Of a DNA stretch of 32,937 nt, positions 1 through 9,804 are shown piece after piece (positions within the stretch are counted from its first letter, which is position 1; the number at the start of each line of letters is the position of its first letter). The notes below the pieces were generated by a model. That model made no database searches. It was not told the DNA's origin and saw only the letters and a list, made by a program, of their open reading frames with translations. The stretch comes from Ignavibacteriota bacterium. Lineage in GTDB: Bacteria; Bacteroidota; Ignavibacteria; UBA10030; UBA6906. The DNA is taken from contig PMCM01000147.1 in assembly GCA_003154155.1 (NCBI GenBank), positions 1 to 32,937 of the forward strand, read 5' to 3'. The position numbers and the translations under genes are program-made.

Positions 1-3000
1 GCAACGATGGGCACATGCCGTCCGTTCTGCTCCCCTTTCCGTATCGCGTTGGTCGCCGTAAACCCATCCATTTCGGGCATTTGACAATCCATGAACACGA
101 TCTGATACGGGATCGACTCCACGGCTTTGACTGCTTCCAGACCATTCGCGACGAGATCGACCCTGCACCCGATTTTCTCCAGCATCTTCCGTGCTACTTG
201 CTGATTCACCGGATTGTCCTCCGCCACAAGCACACGCGTCATGTGGTCGTGGGGAGTCCCGGGCCGTTCGGCCGGCGTTGCACGCTGGCGCTGGGCGATC
301 GCACCGACCTGGAGTCCGAGTGCATGCGACAAGACGCTGAGCAGCGCTCCCTGCTTCACGGGTTTTCCCAGATGTTCGACATACCCTGCATCCTGGAGAT
401 CCTCTTTCCGCATGAACCCGATGGAAGAGAGGAGGACGAGCCGGGGCATCGTGATCGATGGGTTTGCCTTGATCAGGCGTCCAAGAGACAGCCCGTCCAT
501 GTCCGGCATCTGCATGTCTGCGAGGACGAGCGCATACGGATCACCTGCGGCCGTTGCCTCTTCCAGCATCTTGAGCGCCCCTGCCGGAGACTCCACGACG
601 TCGTGGCGGAATCCCCAGGCGGCGAGCTGATGGTGCAGAATTACCCGCGCCGTCTCATTGTCGTCGACACCGAGTATTCGCATGCCCGCCGGAGGAGGGC
701 CGGGAATGGCGTCTGCAACCTGAACATTTTGCTTTGCGAAGACGGCGTGGAAGGTGAATGTACTCCCTTTGCCCTCCTCGCTCGAAACGGAGATTGTTCC
801 CCCCATCATTTCCGTCAGCCGCTTCGCAATCGTCAATCCGAGGCCTGTCCCGCCGAACTTTCGCGTCGTCGAGCCATCCGCCTGCATGAATGCCCGGAAC
901 AACTTGCCACGCGCCTCCGGCGCAATCCCGATCCCTGTATCCTTCACAGCAACGCGGACCACGGCCGAGGTGTCGGTTTCCGACTCCAGTTCCGCCGCCA
1001 CGACAATCTCTCCCTTCTCGGTGAACTTCACCGCGTTGGAGAGGAGGTTCGTGATGATCTGCCGGACCCGGCCCGGATCACCGCGCAGCAAAACCGGCAG
1101 ATCGCTGGGGATGGAACAGATCAGCTCAACGCCCTTGGTCCGCGCGGCGAACGAATGTAAATCCGTGGCTTCTTCGATCGTCGCGCGGAGATCGAAGTCG
1201 ATGATTTCCAGTCCGAGTCTCCCCGCTTCGATCTTCGAAAAGTCGAGAATGTCGTTGATGATCGTGAGGAGGGCATCGCCGGATTTCCGGATCATTTCGG
1301 CAAACTCCCGCTGCTCGTCAGTCAGGTTCGTGTCGAGAAGGAGTCCGGTCATGCCGATCACACCGTTCATCGGCGTCCGGATTTCGTGGCTCATGTTGGC
1401 CAGGAATTCGGATTTGTGACGCGATGCCTCCAGCGCTTCCTCACGCGCCTCGGTCAGCCGCACCGCTTGCTCCGCCAACACTCTGGCCTGGGTTTCCGCA
1501 TCCGCTTTGGCCTTTGCAAGCGTGGCATTGTTTGCCGCCAGCTCGTCCTGGGTCTTTCGGCGCTCGGAGATGTCGCGCAGCGATCCTTCCGTGCCGATGA
1601 TGGCGCCCCTTTCCCCGGTCAGGGCGTGCGCATTGACCGAAGTAAACACCACCCGGCCGTCCTTCGCATGCAACTGGACCTCCATGTCGACAACTTCCCC
1701 CCGTGACCCGATTTCCCGCATCAACGCTCGCCGTTCTTCCGGATGGAGATACAGGTCCTTCACCTGCCGTCCGATCAGCTCCTCGCGCGTGAAGCCCGAG
1801 TACCGGAAAATGGACGGGCTGATTTCGATAATGGTCCCGTTCACATCCGCCTGGAAGAAGACGTCCTGCACATTTTCAAAGATGGCCCGGAATTTCCGTT
1901 CGCTCTCGCGAATCATCTTTTCCGCCCGGCGCCGCTGCGCGCGTACACGCATCACGTAGCCTGCAACAACGAGCAGCCCGATCCCGGCAACACTTTGCAG
2001 GAGGCGGGCCCACCAGGATCGGTACCAGGGAGGGCTCACGCTGAACCGGTACAGTGCGGGCTCGCTCCATTCCATCCCGCTCTGCTGCGAGCGCACCTGA
2101 AGGGTGTACTCCCCCTGCGGAATGCGGGTGATCAACACGGCCGCCGAGGACGACGGTCCGCTCCATTCATCCTGCAGCCCCTGCAGCCGGGTCTGATACA
2201 GGACCTTGTCGCCGGGAAACGAAAGGCAGGAATAGCTCGCATCGAGGAACGTGGCGTACGGGAATGCATGGTCATGAGTTCCATGGACACGAAGCGTATC
2301 GCCGTTGACGGCAAGCATTGTAAAGAGGGGTGACGGGGTCTTGAGGGCATGCGCAATCGGCGCCTGCCAGTATGCAACTCCGTGAGCTGTCCCGACCCAC
2401 ACATGGTGATGATTGTCCACGGCAATCGATCGGTAGGCAATGGTCATGCTCGGCAGACCGTCGCGGCCGTCAAATCGCGTAACCTCGTCGCCGGAGAGTC
2501 TGACCAATCCGTGGGATGATCCCGCCCAGACTGTGCCGGCGCTGTCCACGGCGACTGCTGATGCGCCTGCACCGCCAAGCGCCCGCACACGCGTGTACCC
2601 ACCCGCGGGGGTCATGCCATAGCTCAGGAGACCTTTGCTCGTCGCCAACCATATCTGGCCGTCTCCGCCGACAGCGATATCATGCACCTCGAACCGGCCC
2701 TTGATTGCAGGATCGAGATGCCGCCCGAGATTCTCAAAGCGGTCGCTTGCGGAATCGTACCTGAAGAGAAATGTGGTATCACCCACCCCTCCCGCATAGA
2801 CGCCGGAGCGGCTGTCGCAGCGGACCACATTCACATGCCGTGGAAGTCCTGCCGACCGATCGTAGCGGTGAATGACCCCGTTCTCCGAGATCCTCAGCAC
2901 ACCTTCCAGGCCGTCCATACAAAGCCAGACATCGTTTCTCCCGTCCCGCTCCATGTGCGTGACAAGCCTGTTGCCGACGTCGGGGAGCGTGAACTTGGTA

Positions 3001-4223
3001 ACCACCCCATTGCGGCTGTGGGCGACATAGCCGTCCTTGAACCCGCACCAGAAATCCCCCGCTTCACCCGTCAGGCTCAGGATCAGGCTTTGTGTCTTGC
3101 CCCATATCTCCCGCTGCCGTCTGTGTACGCCATCAAACGCAAGAGCATAGACGGCATCGCCGTCTGTTGCCAGAACCGATTGTCCATCCCCCCGCGTGAC
3201 CGATTCAATGTAGAAATGGGTGTAGGTCAGCGGAAATTCCGAGAGGTAGGTAAGATTCAACAATGCGATCCCTTCATCCGAGCTGACCCAGATGGAACCG
3301 TCATTGCCGAGAGATATCTTGTTGATGACCTGGAATCCGACCTTCTCAAATCGTTCGGCCCTCCCGGTTCCCTGCGACGGAGCGATACGGTACACGCCCG
3401 TTTTCCATGTCCCGACGTACATCTCTCCCGCGGGACCCACCACAATCGAAGAGACATCAGCTATCCGTGCGCGGAGGACGAATGCGGCGCTCCGCAGCAC
3501 CAGGTCGGGCTTGAGTTCATACACGCCGTCGCTGCGGCCAACAAGAATTCGGCCGCCGGACGCCTGTGCCACGGCATTGATGGGACACCTGCCGGTCGGC
3601 CCGGCGATGGATATTTCGATCAGCGCATCACATTCACGGCTGTACCGGAAGAGATACCCCCGCTCGGAAAGGACAAGCATATCGCCGCCCGCCGTTTCGA
3701 CAAATTGAAACGACCTGACATAACTATTCGCCCAGGTCTTCCGTTCCAACGGATAGCGCTTCATGCGGTGGCCGTCGAACCGGACAACAGCGCCCGGCTC
3801 GCTCACCCAGAGACAACCCGAACTCTCCTGAAAGACCGTCTTAGGATAGAATACCGTCGAGTCGGTCGGTACGGCGGCGCCAGGAAGAACCGGAATGAAC
3901 ACCGTGGAGTCGGACCGCGAATCCACGCGATAAATCCCGCGATCGTTGACTGCAATCAGATCGCCGTTGTTCAGCACCACGACATCCTTGACATACTTGC
4001 TTGGCAGGAACTTCTCGAACGAGACAAAATTCCTCCCGTCAAATCGCACAAGGCCGGCATCGGTCGCCGTCCAGATGTACCCGTCGCGATCCTGTGCAAC
4101 AGCTTTCGTCAGATTGGTCGGCAGCCCTTGTTCGAAGTCAAAAGTCGTGACACGAAAATCCTGCGCCGCCGCTGCGTGCACCAGCACGCCCGCCAGCAAG
4201 ACGGTCAGACATCGTCGACACAT
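1..4223 (-). CDS. Hybrid two-component sensor histidine kinase with Reg_prop propeller (3' end beyond window)
   Basis: One uninterrupted minus-strand frame of at least 1407 codons begins at ATG 4223 and is still open at base 1. It encodes a periplasmic ligand sensor joined to a cytoplasmic phosphorelay kinase. Residues 1-21 are a signal peptide (hydrophobic run, then AAAAQ). Repeated propeller blades follow (for example [19 protein letters not shown], typical of Reg_prop), then a Y_Y_Y domain ending near residue 735. One membrane helix lies at about 742-759, a PAS domain at about 775-890, and a coiled linker before HisKA. The H-box [13 protein letters not shown] places the phospho-accepting His at 946. 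The HATPase N-box is near 1058 and DTGIGI near 1093. REC1 starts near 1180 (acceptor D1236) and REC2 near 1328 (acceptor D1379). It is divergent from the operon at 4767. Any Hpt or DNA-binding output would lie outside the window. Confidence 0.95.
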   Translation of the reverse strand, partial: MCRRCLTVLLAGVLVHAAAAQDFRVTTFDFEQGLPTNLTKAVAQDRDGYIWTATDAGLVRFDGRNFVSFEKFLPSKYVKDVVVLNNGDLIAVNDRGIYRVDSRSDSTVFIPVLPGAAVPTDSTVFYPKTVFQESSGCLWVSEPGAVVRFDGHRMKRYPLERKTWANSYVRSFQFVETAGGDMLVLSERGYLFRYSRECDALIEISIAGPTGRCPINAVAQASGGRILVGRSDGVYELKPDLVLRSAAFVLRARIADVSSIVVGPAGEMYVGTWKTGVYRIAPSQGTGRAERFEKVGFQVINKISLGNDGSIWVSSDEGIALLNLTYLSEFPLTYTHFYIESVTRGDGQSVLATDGDAVYALAFDGVHRRQREIWGKTQSLILSLTGEAGDFWCGFKDGYVAHSRNGVVTKFTLPDVGNRLVTHMERDGRNDVWLCMDGLEGVLRISENGVIHRYDRSAGLPRHVNVVRCDSRSGVYAGGVGDTTFLFRYDSASDRFENLGRHLDPAIKGRFEVHDIAVGGDGQIWLATSKGLLSYGMTPAGGYTRVRALGGAGASAVAVDSAGTVWAGSSHGLVRLSGDEVTRFDGRDGLPSMTIAYRSIAVDNHHHVWVGTAHGVAYWQAPIAHALKTPSPLFTMLAVNGDTLRVHGTHDHAFPYATFLDASYSCLSFPGDKVLYQTRLQGLQDEWSGPSSSAAVLITRIPQGEYTLQVRSQQSGMEWSEPALYRFSVSPPWYRSWWARLLQSVAGIGLLVVAGYVMRVRAQRRRAEKMIRESERKFRAIFENVQDVFFQADVNGTIIEISPSIFRYSGFTREELIGRQVKDLYLHPEERRALMREIGSRGEVVDMEVQLHAKDGRVVFTSVNAHALTGERGAIIGTEGSLRDISERRKTQDELAANNATLAKAKADAETQARVLAEQAVRLTEAREEALEASRHKSEFLANMSHEIRTPMNGVIGMTGLLLDTNLTDEQREFAEMIRKSGDALLTIINDILDFSKIEAGRLGLEIIDFDLRATIEEATDLHSFAARTKGVELICSIPSDLPVLLRGDPGRVRQIITNLLSNAVKFTEKGEIVVAAELESETDTSAVVRVAVKDTGIGIAPEARGKLFRAFMQADGSTTRKFGGTGLGLTIAKRLTEMMGGTISVSSEEGKGSTFTFHAVFAKQNVQVADAIPGPPPAGMRILGVDDNETARVILHHQLAAWGFRHDVVESPAGALKMLEEATAAGDPYALVLADMQMPDMDGLSLGRLIKANPSITMPRLVLLSSIGFMRKEDLQDAGYVEHLGKPVKQGALLSVLSHALGLQVGAIAQRQRATPAERPGTPHDHMTRVLVAEDNPVNQQVARKMLEKIGCRVDLVANGLEAVKAVESIPYQIVFMDCQMPEMDGFTATNAIRKGEQNGRHVPIV

Positions 4224-4766
4224 GCGATTATGTTGAGAAAGCCGCTCGATCCAATGCAATAGTATCTCTCTGAAAAACGCGTTCCCCCCCGATTCAGGAC
4301 GGAAACCAGCTTTATCCGCCATGTATGGCTGCAATTTCGTGAGTATTTCCATTATCCATCAAAACACCATATATCATGCCAATCAAAAACCGCACGGAAT
4401 GCACGAATGTCTCTCTGCCATACCGCAATTCGCTGATTTTTTGTCCAGCTGTCCATATTTGTTCACCGGCAACCGGGGCATATTGCACAGCAAACCCGGT
4501 TGGGGAAAAAGCACCGCGTTTATGCAAATCTGTCCGGCCTTCCCCGGTTCAACTTGTTTTTCCTTTTCTCATCGCGTACATTATGCTTACGTTTCCACAG
4601 CATCAATGCAGTCTCCATAACCCGCGTAGAACCAAAGCCTTGTCCCGATTGTCGACCACCGCAATCACCACAGACATTGCGTATGGGGCGTAACTATCGC
4701 CGGGACCACGCGTAGAGACCTTCTGAACGGACGGCCCAGCAGCATATATCTGAGAGGATCCAGCAT
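4224..4766. other. Divergent intergenic region, relatively AT-rich
   Basis: This 543-base gap separates the start of the minus-strand sensor kinase from the plus-strand envelope operon. It is visibly richer in A and T than the flanking genes and must hold both divergent promoters. I see no convincing gene: the short open frames here have no family resemblance and no good ribosome binding site. It contains an 8-bp perfect inverted repeat, CAACCGGG at 4470-4477 and CCCGGTTG at 4495-4502, with a 17-base spacer, and a weak promoter candidate at 4554-4582. Confidence 0.6.
4554..4582 (+). promoter_or_regulatory. Weak sigma70-like promoter candidate for the 4767 operon
   Basis: TTGTTT at 4554-4559 and TACATT at 4577-4582 are separated by 17 bases, matching the -35 and -10 consensus at 3/6 and 4/6 positions. 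The following transcript would have a leader of about 175 bases. If the organism uses the Bacteroidota-type promoter (TTTG/TAnnTTTG), this call is likely wrong. Confidence 0.25.
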
Positions 4767-5471
4767 ATGGGACAGAAAGATCTTTTCCTCAAACCTGCTC
4801 CCGACGGCAAACAAGACGCTCCGGCACCCAGCCCGGCACAAAACCTGGAATCGCCGATGCCGGCCCAACGGGATATTCCTCTCCCGGGATCGACTAAAGC
4901 CCTTGACCTGGATCCGGGTCCATTCCTCGAACAGTTGAAAGAGGCAATGGAGAAATCCGATCTTCCGGGACAGCAGACCTATCTCGCCTTTTCGAAGGCT
5001 CTGAGCAATATGGACAAATTGCCGATGGACGAGGCAACGAAGTTCCAGGCCGCATTCGCCACCTTGCAGGCCACCGGAAGCGACGTCAACCAGCTGCTCG
5101 AATCGTTTCACTATTTTGACGGCATCCTCGATGCCGAAAAGGACAAGTTTGAGGAAGCGCTCCACGCAACCATCGGTGATTCCGTCATCAAGAAGGAAAA
5201 CGAGATCAAGCAGCTCACCGATGAGAATGCCGGACACTCGGCGCAGATCCAGCAGTTGACCGAGACGATCTCGGCAAATCAGCGCAACATCGCTGCGCTG
5301 CAGTCCGAACTTGCGGATGTAAATGGCAAGTTGAAGCAAAAAGAGAATAGTTTTATGTCGGCGTACCGCTCGATGAAGGATCAACTTCAGACAGACGCGC
5401 GGAAAATCAACACGTATCTCAGCTCCGCTATCGCAGCGCAGCCGCTTTCAGCCACGAAACACAAAAAGTGA
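4767..5471 (+). CDS. Soluble coiled-coil protein, first gene of the envelope ABC operon
   Basis: A 234-residue hydrophilic protein of unknown function. It has no signal peptide and no membrane helix, so it is probably cytoplasmic. Residues 1-45 are rich in proline and alanine and look disordered. About 48-130 is predicted helical and globular. About 150-220 has heptad-like spacing of hydrophobic residues with many Glu, Lys and Gln, consistent with a coiled coil. The start ATG is preceded by GAGAGGA at good spacing. The next gene begins 10 bases after the stop, so the two are almost certainly co-transcribed and perhaps translationally coupled. The context suggests it partners the coiled coil of the next protein. 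I do not recognise the family. Confidence 0.85.
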   Translation: MGQKDLFLKPAPDGKQDAPAPSPAQNLESPMPAQRDIPLPGSTKALDLDPGPFLEQLKEAMEKSDLPGQQTYLAFSKALSNMDKLPMDEATKFQAAFATLQATGSDVNQLLESFHYFDGILDAEKDKFEEALHATIGDSVIKKENEIKQLTDENAGHSAQIQQLTETISANQRNIAALQSELADVNGKLKQKENSFMSAYRSMKDQLQTDARKINTYLSSAIAAQPLSATKHKK

Positions 5472-5481
5472 GGAGATGAAG

Positions 5482-6531
5482 ATGGCCGACTCGTCGTTGC
5501 TTCCCTCAACGGTCTCGACCGCAGGCATGAAATCGTTCTGGAGCCGTAAAGAAGGAAAGACCGGAATGCTTTTCGCAGCGGCTATTCTTGCCGCTGTGGG
5601 ATACGGGCTGTTCCAGATCCTTCCCTATCTGATCACCATGACGAAGAATCTCTTGACGCTCGGCATTCTGGGCATCTGTCTTTTTGTTCTGGTCTATCTC
5701 GTGATGGATCATCAGGTGCGCACGCTGGTGTGGTATTTGTACAAATCACTGATGCGCGGCATCACCGGGGTTTTCATCCAGATCGATCCCGTGGGCATCA
5801 TCGAGACCTACGTCGCCCACCTCCGGAAGCAGCTGGAGAATCTCGAAAGCCAGATCCAGGAACTTTCCGGGGCGAAGCGCAAACTCTCCGACGCCATTGA
5901 TCGGGCCAAGGAAGAACTCGATGAGCAGTTGAACCTCGCCAAGACCGGCCAGAAGCAGGGTCTCGGGGCAGCCGAGATCACCGTATACACGAACCAGGCC
6001 GGCCGTCTCAAAACCCGGATCGAGAAATATCAGAGCCTCCTCACGAAACTGGATACGCTGTACCGCATTCTGGAGAAGATGGACAAGGCGGCCAAAGTGG
6101 TGATCCTCGACAAGACCAACCAGGTCGAAGACATCAAGATTCAACGGCAGGAAATGCGTACCGGCTTCAATGCGTTCAAGTCGGCAATGAGCATCCTCTC
6201 CGGCGATCCCGACAAGAAGGTCCTCTTCGACCAGGCGATGGAATCCATCCAGAACGACATCAGCATGAAGGCAGGAGCGATGGAGCAGTTCATTGAGGAG
6301 TCGAACGAAGTCATGAGCGCCATCGACCTCCAGAATGGTGCGTTCGAGGAGAAAGGAATGAAGCTGCTGGAAAAATGGGAGAATGAGGGGTTGCCGCTCC
6401 TCCTCACGGACGGTTCTGATCAGAACCGGCCTCCGGACCAGCAGCGCCCGGTGGACGCAAAATTCGTGGAAGTCGCCAAGGATGCCTCGAAGACCGGCGA
6501 CAACTCATACACAGACCTGTTGAACAAATAG
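5482..6531 (+). CDS. Two-helix membrane protein with long PspA-like coiled coil
   Basis: A 349-residue protein. Two membrane helices lie near the N terminus (about 29-51 and 55-75) with a very short connecting turn, so both ends should face the cytoplasm. A long, strongly charged alpha-helical coiled-coil region follows from about 102 to 290, then a polar tail. The opening of this region (DPVGIIETYVAHLRKQLENL) and its hairpin-like helix pattern resemble the PspA/IM30 fold, but this is a resemblance by eye. I chose ATG 5482 over ATG 5476 because AGGAG at 5471-5475 abuts 5476 but sits six bases from 5482. The gene is followed after 26 bases by the SBP-OmpA gene. It could scaffold the ABC complex or remodel membrane. 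Function unknown. Confidence 0.88.
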   Translation: MADSSLLPSTVSTAGMKSFWSRKEGKTGMLFAAAILAAVGYGLFQILPYLITMTKNLLTLGILGICLFVLVYLVMDHQVRTLVWYLYKSLMRGITGVFIQIDPVGIIETYVAHLRKQLENLESQIQELSGAKRKLSDAIDRAKEELDEQLNLAKTGQKQGLGAAEITVYTNQAGRLKTRIEKYQSLLTKLDTLYRILEKMDKAAKVVILDKTNQVEDIKIQRQEMRTGFNAFKSAMSILSGDPDKKVLFDQAMESIQNDISMKAGAMEQFIEESNEVMSAIDLQNGAFEEKGMKLLEKWENEGLPLLLTDGSDQNRPPDQQRPVDAKFVEVAKDASKTGDNSYTDLLNK

Positions 6532-6557
6532 ATCCCCCACCCTGAAAGGCTGCACTC

Positions 6558-8117
6558 ATGAATCGCCTCACTGTCTTTTCGAAAATTCTCGGAGGGCTGG
6601 CGATCGTTGGAATCCTGATTGGCGCCCTGTACTATCTGGGAAAGAACCCCGATGTTGCGGAGAAAATTGCCCCCACGGCGAAACCGGTGTCGGGTCCGGA
6701 GCACAAGGAAGCACGGGCGGACCGGGGTGAGAAGCTCATCGTCGGCATCAACACCTGGGGAGGTTTCGGCGGCGCGGTGTACTTCAACGGCGGATTCAAG
6801 GCTTCCAAAGAGAGCAAATTCTACACGCAATACGGCCAGCTCGTTGAGTTCAAGCTGATCGACGACTTCAACGCCAGCCGGGAAGCATGGAAGAGCGGGG
6901 ATATCGACGTCCTCGGTTTCTGCACCATCGATGCGTTCACCACGGAGATCAACGGCCTGCGACAATTTGAGCCTCAGGTCATCGGCCAGATCGACTGGTC
7001 ACGCGGGGGCGACGCGATCGTCGTGCGCCGCGGCATCAATCAGGTCTCCGATTTGAAGAACAAGAAGATCGCGGTCGCGCCAATGACCCCCTCGCACACC
7101 CTGCTGCTGTGGCTGATGGACGCGGGTGAAGTCAGCTGGGGAGACGTCCAGATTATTCCGGTCGCCAACGGCATCGATGCCGCCGACCTCTTCAAGAAGC
7201 AACAGGTCGATGCGGCAGTGGTCTGGTCGCCTGACGACCAGGATTGCGTTGCCAAGATCGAAGGTTCAAAAGTGCTCGTCAGCACCAAGACGGCTTCGCA
7301 TATCATCGCGGATGTCTGGCTGGCCAAGAAGTCCACCGTGGAATCGAAGCACGACGCACTCAAGGCCTTTGTGGAAGGCTCGCTGAAGGGGAATGGCGCA
7401 GTCAACACCGATGCAGCCGCCCGCAAGGAAGCCGCCGCGCTCCTGGCCGACGGATTCAACCAGCCGGTCGACTTCTGCGTCACGGCAATCGCCAATGCGC
7501 GTCTGGCCACCCTGGGCGACAACCAGGATTTCTTCGACGTCAACGGCAACTTTGCCGGTGTGACCGGCGAGAAGCTGTACACAAAGATGGCCCAGGCATT
7601 TGCGCAAACGAAGGACAACCAGGGACAGTACTATATTAACGGCGCCGTCCCCCCGTGGCGCACCATCGCCTACCCGGCCTTCATCCGCGCAAGCACACTC
7701 TCCGGCCCCGAACAGCTGGCCGAAGGGGGCGCAAAGTTCGCCGCGCCGACACCCGCTATGGCGACCACACCCGCCATCAGCACCAAGAAGGTCACGATCG
7801 AGTTTCCCTCCGGCTCATATACCTTGACTGACGACGCCAAGACCAAAATCGACATGGAGTTTCTTGACCTGGCCAAGGGATTCCGCGAGGCACGCATACG
7901 CATCGAAGGAAACACCGACAACGTCGGCAGCGCCGAGATGAACAAGGAGCTTTCGCGCAAGAGGGCCGTCGCCGTGGCAGCCTATCTCTCCAAATGGTTC
8001 GACCGGAACAGGTTTGTCGTGGTGGGCAACGGCCCGGACAAACCGGTGGCGGATAACGGTTCCGCCGAAGGGCGCCAACGTAACCGCCGCACGGATTTTG
8101 AGATTCTCGGCGAGTAA
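6558..8117 (+). CDS. Membrane-anchored ABC substrate-binding protein fused to OmpA domain
   Basis: A 519-residue chimera. Residues 9-27 form an uncleaved-looking N-terminal helix (ILGGLAIVGILIGALYYLG) that would anchor it in the inner membrane facing the periplasm. About 58-380 is a periplasmic binding domain of the nitrate/sulfonate/taurine (NMT1/SsuA) type (VGINTWGG start, SDLKNKKIAVAP, AVVWSPDD). A Pro/Ala/Thr-rich linker spans about 381-409. Residues 411-517 are an OmpA C-terminal domain with GNTDNVGSAEMN, ELSRKRA and QRNRRTDFEI. D454 and R510/R511 are the expected diaminopimelate contacts. The permease and ATPase follow directly, so this is their binding subunit. Simple importers have a free or lipid-anchored SBP, so a peptidoglycan-binding tether is unusual. 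AAAGG precedes the ATG. The substrate cannot be deduced. Confidence 0.92.
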   Translation: MNRLTVFSKILGGLAIVGILIGALYYLGKNPDVAEKIAPTAKPVSGPEHKEARADRGEKLIVGINTWGGFGGAVYFNGGFKASKESKFYTQYGQLVEFKLIDDFNASREAWKSGDIDVLGFCTIDAFTTEINGLRQFEPQVIGQIDWSRGGDAIVVRRGINQVSDLKNKKIAVAPMTPSHTLLLWLMDAGEVSWGDVQIIPVANGIDAADLFKKQQVDAAVVWSPDDQDCVAKIEGSKVLVSTKTASHIIADVWLAKKSTVESKHDALKAFVEGSLKGNGAVNTDAAARKEAAALLADGFNQPVDFCVTAIANARLATLGDNQDFFDVNGNFAGVTGEKLYTKMAQAFAQTKDNQGQYYINGAVPPWRTIAYPAFIRASTLSGPEQLAEGGAKFAAPTPAMATTPAISTKKVTIEFPSGSYTLTDDAKTKIDMEFLDLAKGFREARIRIEGNTDNVGSAEMNKELSRKRAVAVAAYLSKWFDRNRFVVVGNGPDKPVADNGSAEGRQRNRRTDFEILGE

Positions 8118-8173
8118 CTGCAGACGCACACAGCCAGGCATTCCCCTATTCCGGAACAGAAAGAGCATGATCT

Positions 8174-8956
8174 ATGAGCGACCTGCGCGAACCTCTGCCG
8201 AAACGCACCCACCTGCTGTACGAACTGGGCGGATTGGTGTTCATTCTGGTAGCGTGGCAACTGGTGGCGATGAAAGTCAATTCCATCGCCATCCTCCCCA
8301 CGCCGCTTGAGGTAATCGGATCATTTCCTGAACTGCATTTCCAGGACCTGATCGTCATCAACACCCTGTACTCCATCAAAATCAATCTGCTCGGCTATCT
8401 CTGGGCGATTGTCCTCGCGCTTCCGCTGGGATTCGCCCTCGGTTTGTCTACCCCCCTCGGCGCAATCTTCAACAGGTTTCTCGAAGCGATTCGTTACATC
8501 CCCCTGACCGCGGTGACCGGCCTGTTCATCGCCTGGTTCGGCATCTATATGAATATGAAGGTGCAGTTCCTCGCGTTCGGCATCTTTGTGTACCTCCTCC
8601 CTGTGGTCGTGGAACGCGTCAGAGAGCTCGACGAGGTGTACGTGCAGACCGCGCAGACCCTCGGCGCCAGCAAATGGCAGATCATTGTGAAAGTCTTCAT
8701 TCCGGGCGTCCTCTCACGCGTATCAGACGACATCCGTGTGCTGACCGCCATATCCTGGACCTACATCATCGTCGCGGAGCTGGTCAACAACGAAGGAGGC
8801 ATCGGCGCCCTGATGTTCAGGGCGTCGCGCCAGAGCAGGCTAGACAAGGTGTTCGCGGGACTGTTCGTCATCATCCTCATCGGCATCGTCCAGGACAAGC
8901 TGTTTATCTGGCTCGATCGCCATGTCTTCAAATACAAATATGCGACCGGCACATGA
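8174..8956 (+). CDS. ABC transporter permease, SsuC/TauC/NrtB type
   Basis: A 260-residue inner-membrane protein with about six hydrophobic helices and the binding-protein-dependent permease fold. The cytoplasmic coupling loop is visible as VYVQTAQTLGASKWQIIVKV (EAA motif), followed by SWTYIIVAELVNNEGGIGAL, which is typical of sulfonate/nitrate/taurine permeases. It lies 56 bases after the SBP-OmpA gene, and its stop overlaps the start of the ATPase gene by ATGA. It should form a homodimeric channel with the ATPase encoded next. Sequence does not tell which solute is moved. Confidence 0.93.
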   Translation: MSDLREPLPKRTHLLYELGGLVFILVAWQLVAMKVNSIAILPTPLEVIGSFPELHFQDLIVINTLYSIKINLLGYLWAIVLALPLGFALGLSTPLGAIFNRFLEAIRYIPLTAVTGLFIAWFGIYMNMKVQFLAFGIFVYLLPVVVERVRELDEVYVQTAQTLGASKWQIIVKVFIPGVLSRVSDDIRVLTAISWTYIIVAELVNNEGGIGALMFRASRQSRLDKVFAGLFVIILIGIVQDKLFIWLDRHVFKYKYATGT

Positions 8957-9786
8957 CCGCGACAAACAACGTCATCGAACTGAAAAATGTGTCCCAGTGG
9001 TACACACGGGACAACGGCCAGAGGACCGTCGTCATTGAAGGCCTCGATCTGACCATCGAAGACGTCCCCAAAAAGGGACAGTTCATCTGCCTCCTCGGCC
9101 CTTCCGGATGCGGCAAATCGACGGTCCTCCGGTATGTCGCCGGGCTGCAGAAACCTTCCGAGGGACAGGTCCTGCTGTACGGCAAACCCCGGAAGCCTGA
9201 GGACCATGTCGGCATGGTCTTCCAGCAGTACAGTTCCTTTCCGTGGCTGACCGTGCTCGACAACGTGACGCTCGCGCTGGCGATCAAGGGCGTCCCGAAG
9301 AATGAGCGAAAAGAAAAGGCCATGTCGTACATCCAGGCCTGCGAACTCGAGGAACATGCCGACAAATATGCGCAGTATCCGATTCTGTCGGGCGGTCAGC
9401 TGCAGCGTGTTGCCATCGCCAGAAGCCTCGTGTCGAATCCCAACCTCCTTCTGATGGACGAACCGTTCGGCGCCCTCGATGTCAATACCCGTCTGAAAAT
9501 GCAGGACATGCTGCTCGCCATATGGGAGAGGCTGTGGCACATCAACGATGCCACCACTGTCGTGTTCGTGACGCACGACATCCCGGAAGCGGTCTATCTC
9601 GGGACGGATATCTATATCATGCAGTCGGATCCGGGCAGAATTGCGCACCACCTTGTCATCGATCTGCCGTTCGACAAGACCCGGCAGGTGAAGAGGGATC
9701 CACGCTTCGTGCAATACGTGTACAATATTGAAGATATGATGATGAATGTACCGCAGAAGCGCGGGGCCGAATCCGCGAAGAAGTAA
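8953..9786 (+). CDS. ABC transporter ATP-binding protein, SsuB/TauB/NrtD type
   Basis: A 277-residue nucleotide-binding subunit. Walker A is GPSGCGKST at residues 49-57, the Q-loop lies in MVFQQYSSFPWLTV, the signature is LSGGQLQRVAIARS, Walker B is LLLMDEPFGALD, and the switch His is in VFVTHDIPEAV. The SFPWLTV stretch is characteristic of the taurine/nitrate/sulfonate subfamily. The start ATG overlaps the permease stop (ATGA), so translation is coupled. It is the last gene of the operon and is followed within 20 bases by a strong hairpin terminator. Confidence 0.95.
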   Translation: MTATNNVIELKNVSQWYTRDNGQRTVVIEGLDLTIEDVPKKGQFICLLGPSGCGKSTVLRYVAGLQKPSEGQVLLYGKPRKPEDHVGMVFQQYSSFPWLTVLDNVTLALAIKGVPKNERKEKAMSYIQACELEEHADKYAQYPILSGGQLQRVAIARSLVSNPNLLLMDEPFGALDVNTRLKMQDMLLAIWERLWHINDATTVVFVTHDIPEAVYLGTDIYIMQSDPGRIAHHLVIDLPFDKTRQVKRDPRFVQYVYNIEDMMMNVPQKRGAESAKK

Positions 9787-9804
9787 CGCTTTTCCCAGCG
9801 TCCG

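Noticed and set aside
2682-4262. Plus-strand open frame of 526 codons, and a similar one at 15-1160
   Set aside because: Both lie antisense to the sensor kinase, whose minus-strand frame gives clear propeller, PAS, kinase and receiver motifs. Their translations are Arg/Pro/His-rich and match no family.
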